From: Pseudolysinimonas_A sp039912695
GTDB lineage: Bacteria; Actinomycetota; Actinomycetes; Actinomycetales; Microbacteriaceae
Length of the DNA stretch: 64,000 bases
Assembly: GCF_039912695.1 (NCBI RefSeq)
Contig: NZ_JBDSPJ010000023.1
Coordinates: forward strand, 1 to 64,000
Reading direction: 5' to 3'
The notes under the pieces were generated by a model. The model worked only from the letters and a program-made list of their open reading frames with translations, made no database searches and was not told the origin of the DNA. The position numbers were made by a program, and so were the translations under genes. Within the stretch, counting starts at the first letter, position 1. Every line of letters begins with the position of its first letter. This document shows positions 9,492 to 17,432 of this stretch, piece after piece.

Positions 9492-10028
9492 ATGTCTCGT
9501 ATTGGACGCCTCCCCATCACCGTTCCCGCGGGTGTCACCGTGACGATCGACGGCCGTGCCGTCTCCGTCAAGGGCCCCAAGGGCGAGTTGAGCCTGAACG
9601 TCGCCTCGCCGATCGAGGTTGCCCTCGAAGACGGCACCCTCACGGTCACGCGTCCCGACGACGAGCGCGCTTCGCGTTCGCTGCACGGACTGACGCGCAC
9701 GCTCATCTCCAACCAGATCACCGGTGTGACCGAGGGCTACTCCAAGGGCCTCGAGATCGTCGGCACCGGTTACCGGGTGCAGTCGAAGGGTGAGTCGCTG
9801 GAGTTCGCTCTCGGCTACTCGCACTCGATCACCTTCGATCCGCCTGCAGGCATCTCGTTCGAGGTTGAGGGCAACACGAAAGTGACTGTCCGCGGCATCG
9901 ACAAGCAAGCCGTCGGCGAGGTCGCCGCTAACATCCGCAAGCTGCGCAAGCCCGAGCCCTACAAGGGCAAGGGCGTGCGGTACGCCGGCGAAGTCGTCCG
10001 CCGCAAGGCCGGAAAGAGTGGGAAGTAA
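9492..10028 (+). CDS. rplF: 50S ribosomal protein L6
   Basis: A 178-residue two-domain protein near the factor-binding site (MSRIGRLPITVPAGVTV, C-terminal PEPYKGKGVRYAGEVVRRKAG in part). Full length. The TAA overlaps the rplR ATG. Confidence 0.98.
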   Translation: MSRIGRLPITVPAGVTVTIDGRAVSVKGPKGELSLNVASPIEVALEDGTLTVTRPDDERASRSLHGLTRTLISNQITGVTEGYSKGLEIVGTGYRVQSKGESLEFALGYSHSITFDPPAGISFEVEGNTKVTVRGIDKQAVGEVAANIRKLRKPEPYKGKGVRYAGEVVRRKAGKSGK

Positions 10029-10387
10029 TGGCTACCGTCAGTAAGTCCGCGCAGCGTGACCGTCGGCATGCCCGGCTCCGCAAGCGCGTTGTCGGTTCAT
10101 CCGAGCGTCCGCGCCTCGTCGTGACCCGCTCGGCTCGGCACGTCTTCGTGCAGATCGTCGACGACACCAAGGGCCACACCGTGGCCTCCGCGTCGACCCT
10201 GGAAGCCGACCTGCGCGGCGACAAGGGCGACAAGACTGCCAAGGCGAAGAAGGTCGGGCTGTTGCTCGCCGAGCGCGCGAAGAAGGCCGGGGTGGATGCT
10301 GTTGTGTTCGACCGCGGTGGTAACCGTTTCGCTGGTCGCGTCGCCGCGATCGCCGAAGGCGCCCGTGAAGGAGGGCTGAACCTGTGA
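10028..10387 (+). CDS. rplR: 50S ribosomal protein L18
   Basis: A 119-residue 5S rRNA-binding protein (RRHARLRKRVVGSSERPRL, FDRGGNRFAGRVAAIAEGAR in part). The stop overlaps the GTG of rpsE by 4 bp. Confidence 0.97.
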   Translation: MATVSKSAQRDRRHARLRKRVVGSSERPRLVVTRSARHVFVQIVDDTKGHTVASASTLEADLRGDKGDKTAKAKKVGLLLAERAKKAGVDAVVFDRGGNRFAGRVAAIAEGAREGGLNL

Positions 10388-11130
10388 GCGACGTCGAGAA
10401 CACCGAGTCGACCGAAAACACCGAGCCGACCGAGGTCGAGGTCCCCGTGGCCGTCGTCGAAGAGGTCGCCGAGCTTCCCGAGGGCCAGGTCGTTGAGACC
10501 GCCGCGGGGACGGCACCAAACTCGAACGAGCGCGAGGCCCGTCGGGGCAGCCGCGAGCGCAGCCCCCGTAACGACCGCAACTCGCGGGACCGCGGCGACA
10601 GCCAGTTCCTCGAGCGCGTCGTGACGATCAACCGCGTATCCAAGGTCGTCAAGGGTGGTCGTCGCTTCAGCTTCACCGCCCTCGTCGTCGTGGGCGACGG
10701 CAACGGAATGGTCGGCGTCGGCTACGGCAAAGCCCGTGAGGTGCCGTTGGCGATCTCGAAGGGTGTCGAGGAGGCGAAGAAGAACTTCTTCCGCGTCCCG
10801 CGCTCTGGCAAGACGATCCCGCACCCGGTGCAGGGTGAAGCCGCCGCCGGTGTCGTGCTGCTCCGTCCGGCCGCCGCCGGTACCGGCGTTATCGCCGGTG
10901 GTCCGGTGCGTGCCGTGCTCGAATGCGCTGGCATCCACGACATCCTGAGCAAGTCGCTCGGGTCGTCGAACACCATCAACATCGTTCACGCGACTGTTGC
11001 GGCACTCAAGCAGCTCGAAGAGCCGCGTGCCGTCGCCGCCCGTCGTGGACTGCCTTTCGAGGATGTCGCCCCCGCACGTCTGGTACGTGCAGAGGCCGAC
11101 GACCTCGCAGCAGCGAAGGCAGGTGCCTGA
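10384..11130 (+). CDS. rpsE: 30S ribosomal protein S5, N-terminally extended
   Basis: A 248-residue protein; typical S5 is ~165-200. The first ~75 residues are acidic, then Arg/Ser-rich (ENTESTENTEPTEVEVP... RNDRNSRDRGDS). The dsRNA-binding and S5 C-terminal domains follow (LERVVTINRVSKVVKGG, VGYGKAREVPLAI, GRVHATVAAL-like NIVHATVAALKQL). GTG start within the rplR stop. S5 acts in decoding fidelity and mRNA unwinding. Confidence 0.96.
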   Translation: MSDVENTESTENTEPTEVEVPVAVVEEVAELPEGQVVETAAGTAPNSNEREARRGSRERSPRNDRNSRDRGDSQFLERVVTINRVSKVVKGGRRFSFTALVVVGDGNGMVGVGYGKAREVPLAISKGVEEAKKNFFRVPRSGKTIPHPVQGEAAAGVVLLRPAAAGTGVIAGGPVRAVLECAGIHDILSKSLGSSNTINIVHATVAALKQLEEPRAVAARRGLPFEDVAPARLVRAEADDLAAAKAGA

Positions 11131-11315
11131 TGGCCGCCCGACTCAAAGTGACCCAGATCAAGTCCAAGATCTCCGAGAAGCAGAACCAGCGTGACACGCT
11201 GCGCAGCCTCGGGCTTCACCGCATCGGCGATGTCGTCGTGCGTCCGGACGACAAGCAGAACCGCGGCTATGTGAAGACGGTCGCGCACCTCGTGAAGGTC
11301 GAGGAGATCGACTAA
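11130..11315 (+). CDS. rpmD: 50S ribosomal protein L30
   Basis: A 61-residue protein too short to stand out among overlapping frames (MAARLKVTQIKSKISEKQNQ, DTLRSLGLHRIGD). The ATG overlaps the rpsE TGA and its TAA overlaps the rplO ATG, fixing both ends. Confidence 0.95.
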   Translation: MAARLKVTQIKSKISEKQNQRDTLRSLGLHRIGDVVVRPDDKQNRGYVKTVAHLVKVEEID

Positions 11316-12025
11316 TGGCTGAAGAAACTCCCAAGAAGGCGCCGGCAAAGGCCGCCGCCCCGAAGGCTGCTGCCGCTCCGAAGGCCGCTGCCCCGAAGGC
11401 GGCTGCCGCTCCGAAGGCTGCCGCCGCCAAGGCTGCTGCGCCTAAGGCTGCTGCGCCCAAGGCGACGACGTCGAAGGCTGCCGCGAGCAAGGACGAGACG
11501 ACGGCCGCGAAGCCTGCTGCCAAGGCGTCCTCCACCAAGGCGCCGCCCGCCAAGCCCGCCGCCAAGAAGGAACAGGCTCCGACCCGTCCCCAGGTGCTCA
11601 AGGCTCACCACCTCCGTCCCGCAGCCGGTGCCAAGAAGGACCGCATGCGCGTCGGGCGTGGTGAAGGTTCAAAGGGCAAGACGGCCGGTCGTGGCACCAA
11701 GGGCACGAAGGCCCGCTACCAGGTACGCGTCGGACTCGAGGGTGGAAACCTGAACTCGATCATGCGCGCGCCCAAGCTGCGCGGCTTCAAGAACCCGTTC
11801 CGGGTCGAGTACCAGGTCGTCAACCTCGACCGCCTCTCCGAGCTGTACCCGAAGGGCGGAGACGTCACGATCGGCGATCTCGTCACCAAGGGTGCCGTGC
11901 GCAAGAACGAGAAGGTCAAGGTTCTTGGAACCGGAGAGATTGCGGTTAAGCTGAACGTCGCTGTCGACAAGGTCTCCAGCTCCGCGGAGCAGAAGATCGT
12001 CGCGGCGGGCGGTTCCGTCAAGTAA
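11315..12025 (+). CDS. rplO: 50S ribosomal protein L15, histone-like N-terminal extension
   Basis: A 236-residue protein; canonical L15 is ~145-150. Residues ~1-90 are an Ala/Lys/Pro repeat (units such as APKAAAAPKAAAP) reminiscent of histone-H1-like tails. The L15 fold follows (VLKAHHLRPAAGAKKDRMRVG in part, GRGTKGTKAR, MRAPKLRGFKNPF). The core is intact, so the protein should be functional. A strong hairpin follows at 12036-12069. Confidence 0.95.
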   Translation: MAEETPKKAPAKAAAPKAAAAPKAAAPKAAAAPKAAAAKAAAPKAAAPKATTSKAAASKDETTAAKPAAKASSTKAPPAKPAAKKEQAPTRPQVLKAHHLRPAAGAKKDRMRVGRGEGSKGKTAGRGTKGTKARYQVRVGLEGGNLNSIMRAPKLRGFKNPFRVEYQVVNLDRLSELYPKGGDVTIGDLVTKGAVRKNEKVKVLGTGEIAVKLNVAVDKVSSSAEQKIVAAGGSVK

Positions 12026-12035
12026 CCCGTAGTTT

Positions 12036-12069
12036 GGTGCGTGGCGACCCTCCGCGGTCGCCACGCACC
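12036..12069 (+). terminator. 14-bp stem hairpin between rplO and secY
   Basis: Left arm GGTGCGTGGCGACC (12036-12049) and right arm GGTCGCCACGCACC (12056-12069) pair perfectly around a 6-nt loop. There is no T-run after it, so it may be a partial terminator, an RNA processing site or a stabiliser setting secY-adk expression below that of the ribosomal genes. Confidence 0.6.
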
Positions 12070-12128
12070 GCCCGCTACGGGCAGTGTCGATTTACCGCCA
12101 GTTCAGTTACCGCACTCCAGGAGGCGTC

Positions 12129-13484
12129 GTGTTCAGTGCCATCGCACGGATCTTCCGCACGCCGGACCTTCGTAAGAAGATCGGCTTCACTCTCGCGGTC
12201 ATCGCGATCTTCCGGCTGGGGTCATTCATCCCGGCGCCGTACGTCGACTTCCAGCGCGTTCAGGACTGCCTGACGCCACTTTCTGACGGGAGCAACGACA
12301 CCGCGGCTGGCCTCTACGCGCTGATCAACCTGTTCAGCGGTGGTGCGCTGCTGAAACTGTCGATCTTCGCGCTCGGCATCATGCCGTACATCACGGCGTC
12401 GATCATCGTGCAACTGCTGCGGGTGGTCATCCCTCACTTTGAGACTCTCTACAAGGAGGGTCAGTCCGGTCAGGCGCGCCTGACGCAGTACACGCGCTAC
12501 CTCACCATCGCGCTCGGCATCCTGCAGTCGACCACGCTGATCACCGTTGCGCGCAACGACCAGCTGATCCCCAACTGCACCAACATGCTCGCGCTGCCGA
12601 CAGCCGACGACCCGGCCGCTGCCGCGGTCGCCCAGGCGATGGGCATCCTGCTCATGGTCATCACGATGACCGCAGGTACCGGGCTCATCATGTGGCTCGG
12701 CGAGCTCATCACCGAGCGCGGCGTCGGCAACGGCATGTCGCTCCTGATCTTCACGTCGATCGCCGCAACCTTCCCGAACTCGCTCGTTCAGATCGCGCAG
12801 GTGCAGGGCCCGGAGGTCTTGGCGGGTGTGATCGCGATCGGGATCGCCATTATTGCGGCGGTGATCTTCGTCGAACAGTCCCAGCGACGCATCCCGGTGC
12901 AATATGCGAAACGAATGGTCGGCCGGCGAACATACGGCGGTAACAACACCTACATTCCGATCAAGGTCAACATGGCCGGCGTCGTGCCCGTCATCTTCGC
13001 CTCGTCGCTGCTGTACCTGCCCTCGCTCATCGCGCAGTTCAATCAGCCCGCATCGGGCGCCGACCCCGCACCGTGGGTGAGCTGGATTCAGGCCTACCTG
13101 ACCCGTGGCGACCACCCGCTGTACATGGCGATGTATTTCCTGCTCATCGTCGGGTTCACCTACTTCTACGTCGCGATCACCTTCAACCCTGAGGAGGTCG
13201 CCGACAACATGAAGAAGTACGGCGGCTTCATCCCGGGCATCCGGGCCGGTCGTCCGACGGCCGAGTACCTCGACTACGTGCTGACCCGCGTCACGCTTCC
13301 GGGTTCGCTCTACCTCGGGCTCATCGCCCTGCTTCCGTTGATCGCGCTCGTGCTCATTCAGGCGAACCAGAACTTCCCGTTCGGGGGCACCAGCATCCTG
13401 ATTATGGTCGGGGTGGGTCTCGAGACGGTCAAGCAGATCGACTCGCAGTTGCAGCAGCGGCACTATGAGGGCTTGCTCCGGTGA
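12129..13484 (+). CDS. secY: Preprotein translocase subunit SecY
   Basis: The central channel of the Sec translocon, ~451 residues with ten predicted membrane helices (for example FRLGSFIPAPYVD in the first loop, SIIVQLLRVVIPHFE, GVVPVIFASSLL). GTG at 12129 is chosen because AGGAGG (12119-12124) precedes it and VFSAIARIFRTPDLRKKIG is the family N-terminus. An in-frame GTG at 12084 would add 15 unconserved residues. Its stop overlaps adk by 4 bp. Confidence 0.95.
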   Translation: MFSAIARIFRTPDLRKKIGFTLAVIAIFRLGSFIPAPYVDFQRVQDCLTPLSDGSNDTAAGLYALINLFSGGALLKLSIFALGIMPYITASIIVQLLRVVIPHFETLYKEGQSGQARLTQYTRYLTIALGILQSTTLITVARNDQLIPNCTNMLALPTADDPAAAAVAQAMGILLMVITMTAGTGLIMWLGELITERGVGNGMSLLIFTSIAATFPNSLVQIAQVQGPEVLAGVIAIGIAIIAAVIFVEQSQRRIPVQYAKRMVGRRTYGGNNTYIPIKVNMAGVVPVIFASSLLYLPSLIAQFNQPASGADPAPWVSWIQAYLTRGDHPLYMAMYFLLIVGFTYFYVAITFNPEEVADNMKKYGGFIPGIRAGRPTAEYLDYVLTRVTLPGSLYLGLIALLPLIALVLIQANQNFPFGGTSILIMVGVGLETVKQIDSQLQQRHYEGLLR

Positions 13485-14116
13485 CCCTTCGAGGGCCTCA
13501 GGACGACGCCCTTCACGGGCATCAGGGCGGTGCCCGGTTGCTCATCGTCGGCCCTCCCGGTGCGGGCAAGGGGACTCAGGCGGCGCGAATCTCGGATCGG
13601 TTCGGGATTCCGACGATCTCGACGGGCGACATCTTTCGCAAGAACATCGCCGACCAAACCGATCTGGGCAAGCAGGTCAAGGCGATCGTGGACTCCGGCG
13701 ACTACGTCCCTGACTCTCTGACCAACGCTCTGGTCACTGATCGGCTCAACGAGGCGGATGCGGCCGGCGGGTTCCTGCTCGACGGGTACCCGCGCACAAC
13801 TGACCAAGTTCGCTATCTCGATGAGCGGTTGGCCTCGCACGGCCACTCACTCGACGCTGTCATCCGTCTGGTCGCCAATCAAGACGAGATCGTGCGGCGC
13901 CTGAGTCAGCGCGCCATCGACCAGGGTCGCGTCGATGACTCGGCAGAGTCGATCCGGCACCGGCAGGATGTCTACATCCGCGAGACTGCGCCGTTGATCG
14001 AGATGTTCCGCGCGAGCGGTCTTCTCATCGAGGTCGACGGTCTCGGCGAGATCGACGAGGTCACCGGGCGGATCTTTGAAGCCCTCGCCGCACGTGGGCT
14101 GAACGCCGCCGCGTAA
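13481..14116 (+). CDS. adk: Adenylate kinase
   Basis: Interconverts ATP+AMP and 2 ADP. The P-loop GPPGAGKGTQAARI, AMP-binding STGDIFRKN and LLDGYPRT are intact. It is a short-LID type: the LID segment runs SQRAIDQGRVDDSAESIRHR without zinc cysteines. GTG at 13481 overlaps the secY stop and gives a 211-residue protein with ~19 extra residues before RLLIVGPPG; a start closer to the P-loop is possible but no ATG is available. The methionine aminopeptidase gene that often follows is absent. Confidence 0.94.
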   Translation: MTLRGPQDDALHGHQGGARLLIVGPPGAGKGTQAARISDRFGIPTISTGDIFRKNIADQTDLGKQVKAIVDSGDYVPDSLTNALVTDRLNEADAAGGFLLDGYPRTTDQVRYLDERLASHGHSLDAVIRLVANQDEIVRRLSQRAIDQGRVDDSAESIRHRQDVYIRETAPLIEMFRASGLLIEVDGLGEIDEVTGRIFEALAARGLNAAA

Positions 14117-14142
14117 CCGGCACCCCCGCGATCTGACGCGGG

Positions 14143-14172
14143 TTGGCACAAAGCTGCCGGATGTCGTAATGT
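14143..14172 (+). promoter_or_regulatory. Probable infA-rpmJ-rpsM promoter
   Basis: A -35 TTGGCA (14143-14148) and a -10 TAATGT (14167-14172) with an 18-bp spacer, in the 135-bp gap between adk and infA. This would start the alpha-operon part independently of secY-adk. Confidence 0.6.
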
Positions 14173-14251
14173 AGACCCTTGGTGCCTTCCGGCCGCTTCG
14201 GCGTGCCTGCGCACTACAAACCCCGCAGATCAGCAAAGCACTAGTAGAGGT

Positions 14252-14473
14252 ATGGCAAAAAAAGACGGCGTCATCGAGCTTGAAGGCTCGGTGCTGGAAG
14301 CTCTGCCGAACGCGATGTTCCGCGTGGAGCTGACGAACGGGCACCGCGTGCTCGCTCACATTTCCGGCAAGATGCGCCAAAACTACATCCGGATCCTTCC
14401 GGAAGACCGCGTGGTCGTCGAGCTAAGCCCCTACGACCTCACCCGCGGCCGCATTGTCTACCGCTACAAGTAG
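14252..14473 (+). CDS. infA: Translation initiation factor IF-1
   Basis: A 73-residue OB-fold protein that binds the 30S A site (MAKKDGVIELEGSVLEALPN, RVLAHISGKMRQNYIRI, GRIVYRYK). Length is exactly that of the family. Confidence 0.98.
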   Translation: MAKKDGVIELEGSVLEALPNAMFRVELTNGHRVLAHISGKMRQNYIRILPEDRVVVELSPYDLTRGRIVYRYK

Positions 14474-14524
14474 TTCACCCGAACTGAAGCCCCTAAGGGC
14501 TGAGCAGAGCTGAGAAGTAACGAA

Positions 14525-14541
14525 CCTCCGGATTCCGGAGG
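14525..14541 (+). repeat. Inverted repeat between infA and rpmJ
   Basis: CCTCCGGA (14525-14532) and TCCGGAGG (14534-14541) form a near-perfect 17-bp palindrome 27 bp upstream of the rpmJ ATG. It could fold in the leader RNA. Function unknown. Confidence 0.5.
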
Positions 14542-14568
14542 AACGATGACAGCGAGAGAAGAAGAGTC

Positions 14569-14685
14569 ATGAAGGTCAACCCGAGCGTCAAGCCGATCTG
14601 TGACCACTGCAAAGTGATCCGTCGCAACGGCCGCGTCATGGTCATCTGCAAGTCCAACCCGCGCCACAAGCAGCGTCAGGGCTAA
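14569..14685 (+). CDS. rpmJ: 50S ribosomal protein L36
   Basis: A 38-residue zinc-binding protein (MKVNPSVKPICDHCKVIRRN). Cys11, Cys14, Cys27 and His33 form the zinc ribbon, so this is the Zn-dependent (C+) form. The last codons and stop fall in a 12-bp stem palindrome. Confidence 0.95.
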   Translation: MKVNPSVKPICDHCKVIRRNGRVMVICKSNPRHKQRQG

Positions 14686-14720
14686 AGCCCTGACGCTAGG
14701 AAAGTCCTTTCGGACTTTCC
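14672..14720 (+). terminator. Two tandem hairpins at the rpmJ 3' end
   Basis: Hairpin one: AGCGTCAGGGCT (14672-14683) pairs perfectly with 14686-14697 around the AA of the stop codon. Hairpin two: GGAAAGTCC (14699-14707) pairs with GGACTTTCC (14712-14720) around TTTC. There is no clear U-tract. They separate infA-rpmJ from rpsM and may act as attenuator or processing signals. Confidence 0.6.
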
Positions 14721-14880
14721 GGCTTGTGGTGCCGAGGGCCTCCGGCCTGAGGTTCCCAGGCCAGCCCACAACTCAACATCCACCAGCATCACCAAGAACC
14801 TCGCAAGAGGGGACACCCCAGGTCGGAGGCCCGGGCACCGGTGAGGCACAGACCTCCGATTCCTTTCAGGAGTAACGCAC

Positions 14881-15261
14881 ATGGCACGTCTTGCCGGTGT
14901 CGACATCCCGCGCGACAAGCGCGTGGAAGTGGCACTCACGTACATCTACGGGGTCGGCCGCACTCGCGCGCTGTTCACCCTCAAAGAAACCGGGATCTCC
15001 GGTGACATCCGAGTCAAGGACCTGACCGACGACCAGCTCGTCGCTCTTCGTGACTTCATCGAAACCACCTACAAGGTGGAAGGTGACCTGCGCCGCGAGG
15101 TTCAGGCCGACATCCGCCGCAAGGTCGAGATCGGCTCCTACCAGGGCATCCGCCACCGTCGCGGGCTTCCCGTGCACGGTCAGCGCACCAAGACCAACGC
15201 TCGCACCCGCAAGGGCCCGAAGCGCACCGTCGCCGGCAAGAAGAAGGCAGGCAAGAAGTAA
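14881..15261 (+). CDS. rpsM: 30S ribosomal protein S13
   Basis: A 126-residue 30S head protein at the B1 bridges (MARLAGVDIPRDKRVEVALT, YIYGVGRTRA, GIRHRRGLPVHGQRTKTNAR). The 195 bp before it has no gene, only the rpmJ hairpins and a GAGTAACGC leader. TAA overlaps rpsK. Confidence 0.97.
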   Translation: MARLAGVDIPRDKRVEVALTYIYGVGRTRALFTLKETGISGDIRVKDLTDDQLVALRDFIETTYKVEGDLRREVQADIRRKVEIGSYQGIRHRRGLPVHGQRTKTNARTRKGPKRTVAGKKKAGKK

Positions 15262-15665
15262 TGGCCGCTCCCAAGGCAGCTGCAGCCGGCCGTAAGCCGC
15301 GCCGCAAGGAAAAGAAGAACATCGCGGTGGGCCAGGCTCACATCAAGTCGACGTTCAACAACACCATCGTCTCGATCACCGACCCTCAGGGTGCGGTCGT
15401 CGCGTGGGCCTCCGGCGGCGACGTCGGACTCAAGGGCTCGCGCAAGTCGACCCCCTACGCCGCGGGCATGGCTGCTGAAGCTGCCGCGCGCAAGGCGCAG
15501 GAGCACGGCATGAAGAAGGTCGACGTCTTCGTCAAGGGACCGGGTTCAGGCCGCGAGACCGCGATCCGTTCCCTCACGGCTGCTGGCCTGGAGGTTGGCA
15601 CCATCAACGACGTCACCCCGCAAGCGCACAACGGAGTTCGTCCGCCGAAGCGTCGCCGGGTCTAA
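15261..15665 (+). CDS. rpsK: 30S ribosomal protein S11
   Basis: A 134-residue platform protein (AHIKSTFNNTIVSITDPQG, VFVKGPGSGRETAIRSL, HNGVRPPKRRRV). It is followed directly by rpoA; rpsD (S4), usually between them in other phyla, is absent and must lie elsewhere. Confidence 0.97.
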   Translation: MAAPKAAAAGRKPRRKEKKNIAVGQAHIKSTFNNTIVSITDPQGAVVAWASGGDVGLKGSRKSTPYAAGMAAEAAARKAQEHGMKKVDVFVKGPGSGRETAIRSLTAAGLEVGTINDVTPQAHNGVRPPKRRRV

Positions 15666-15734
15666 CGCACGCAGCTTCACCCCGATTTTTACAACTCAAC
15701 ACACCGGCGGCCCAGCCACCCGCCGTTCTTCCGT

Positions 15735-15756
15735 GGGCGTCATATGGCGGACGCCC
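15735..15756 (+). repeat. Leader hairpin before rpoA
   Basis: GGGCGTC (15735-15741) and GACGCCC (15750-15756) form a 7-bp stem with an 8-nt loop, ending 19 bp before the rpoA GTG and just upstream of its AAAGGA ribosome binding site. It could tune rpoA translation. Confidence 0.4.
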
Positions 15757-15775
15757 TCGCTGAAAGGAAATACAC

Positions 15776-16771
15776 GTGCTCATTGCACAGCGTCCCACCC
15801 TGTCCGAGGAGAGCATCTCCGAGTTCCGTTCGCGGTTCATCATCGAGCCCCTGGAGCCCGGTTTCGGCTACACGCTCGGTAACTCGCTCCGCCGCACGCT
15901 GCTGTCGTCCATCCCGGGCGCAGCAGTCACCAGCATCCGTATCGATGGCATCCAGCACGAGTTCTCGACAGTTCCTGGTGTGAAGGAAGACGTCGTCGAG
16001 GTCGTCTTGAACATCAAGAACCTCGTCGTCTCCAGTGAGCACGACGAGCCGATCACCGCCTACCTGCGCAAGCAGGGTGCGGGCCAGGTAACGGCTGCCG
16101 ACATCTCGGCACCGACCGGGGTCGAAATCCACAACCCCGAGCTGGTCATCGCGACCCTCAACGACAAAGCGAAGTTCGAACTCGAACTCACCATCGAGCG
16201 TGGCCGCGGCTACGTGTCGGCGACGCAGAACCGCAGCGAGTTCTCCGAAGCGGGTCAGGTTCCGATCGACTCGATCTACTCGCCCGTGCTGAAGGTCACC
16301 TACCGCGTCGAGGCGACTCGTGCCGGTGAGCGCACCGACTTCGACCGCCTGGTCGTTGACGTCGAAACGAAGCCGGCGATCACGCCGCGCGACGCCATCG
16401 CGTCTGCCGGTCGCACGCTCGTTGAACTGTTCGGTCTCGCCCGCGAGCTGAACTCCGCAGCTGAGGGCATCGAGATCGGACCCGCTCCGGTGGATGCCGT
16501 ACTCAGCAGCGAACTCAGCATGCCGATTGAAGACCTCGACCTGAGCGTGCGCAGCTACAACTGCCTCAAGCGCGAAGGCATCAACTCGGTCGCGGAGCTT
16601 GTTGCTCTGTCGGAGACCCAGCTGATGAACATCCGCAACTTCGGCCAGAAGTCGGTCGACGAGGTGCGCGACAAGCTGACCGAGATGGGCCTCACGCTGA
16701 AAGACAGCGTTCCCGGCTTCGACGGCGCGCACTTCTACGGCGGCTACGACGACGACGCGGAGAGCAACTGA
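15776..16771 (+). CDS. rpoA: RNA polymerase alpha subunit
   Basis: A 331-residue scaffold of RNA polymerase. N-terminal dimerisation domain (RFIIEPLEPGFGYTLGNSLRR in part), linker near 230-245, and alpha-CTD (LDLSVRSYNCLKREGIN, NFGQKSVDEVRDKL) that contacts UP elements and activators. GTG start follows AAAGGAAATACAC. Confidence 0.98.
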   Translation: MLIAQRPTLSEESISEFRSRFIIEPLEPGFGYTLGNSLRRTLLSSIPGAAVTSIRIDGIQHEFSTVPGVKEDVVEVVLNIKNLVVSSEHDEPITAYLRKQGAGQVTAADISAPTGVEIHNPELVIATLNDKAKFELELTIERGRGYVSATQNRSEFSEAGQVPIDSIYSPVLKVTYRVEATRAGERTDFDRLVVDVETKPAITPRDAIASAGRTLVELFGLARELNSAAEGIEIGPAPVDAVLSSELSMPIEDLDLSVRSYNCLKREGINSVAELVALSETQLMNIRNFGQKSVDEVRDKLTEMGLTLKDSVPGFDGAHFYGGYDDDAESN

Positions 16772-16816
16772 GCCCCCGGGCCCGGCTGCTGCTCCTGAGC
16801 ACGAGAGAGACACAGA

Positions 16817-17425
16817 ATGCCTAAGCCCACTAAGGGTCCCCGCCTCGGAGGCGGCCCGGCTCACGAGCGCCTGCTGCTCGCGAACCTTGCCGCAGCGTTG
16901 TTTACGCACGAGAGCATCCAGACGACTGAGACGAAGGCCAAGCGTCTGCGTCCGGTCGCCGAGCGCCTGATCACATTCGCCAAGCGCGGAGACCTGCACG
17001 CCCGTCGCCGGGTGCTCGCCGTCATCTCCGACAAGGGTGTCGTGCACAAGCTCTTCACCGAGATCGCCCCGCAGGTCGAGGACCGTGAGGGCGGCTACAC
17101 CCGCATCACGAAGACCGGCTACCGCAAGGGTGACAACGCTCCGATGGCGGTCATCGAGCTCGTGCTCGAGCCCGTCGTGAAGAAGCCGTCGGCGAAGAAG
17201 GCCGCGGCCGCGAAGGTTGCGTCCGAGAAGCCTGCCAAGGTCGCCAAGCCCGAGATCGACGAGACCACCGAGGCCCCGGCCGACGAGGACTCCGCCGTCG
17301 AGGCAGTCGAGGCCGACGAGGTAGAGGCCGACCAGGTCAATGCGGCAGCAACCGACGAGGCTGTCGAGACCCCCGAGGTCGAGACCCCCGAGGTCGAGAC
17401 GCCCGCCGAGGACGCAGAAAAGTAG
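16817..17425 (+). CDS. rplQ: 50S ribosomal protein L17, acidic C-terminal extension
   Basis: A 202-residue protein; L17 is ~120. The core (PKPTKGPRLGGGPAHERLLL, THESIQTTETKAKRLRPVAE) ends near residue 120. A Lys/Ala stretch and then ~55 Glu/Asp/Val/Ala-rich residues follow. Within the tail, the 15-base unit encoding VETPE is tandemly repeated (around 17363-17400). The next gene starts 7 bp later. Confidence 0.95.
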   Translation: MPKPTKGPRLGGGPAHERLLLANLAAALFTHESIQTTETKAKRLRPVAERLITFAKRGDLHARRRVLAVISDKGVVHKLFTEIAPQVEDREGGYTRITKTGYRKGDNAPMAVIELVLEPVVKKPSAKKAAAAKVASEKPAKVAKPEIDETTEAPADEDSAVEAVEADEVEADQVNAAATDEAVETPEVETPEVETPAEDAEK

Positions 17426-17432
17426 ACCACCC

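Noticed and set aside
12084..12128. Extended secY start at GTG 12084
   Set aside because: Adds 15 unconserved residues and includes the AGGAGG ribosome binding site used by the GTG at 12129.
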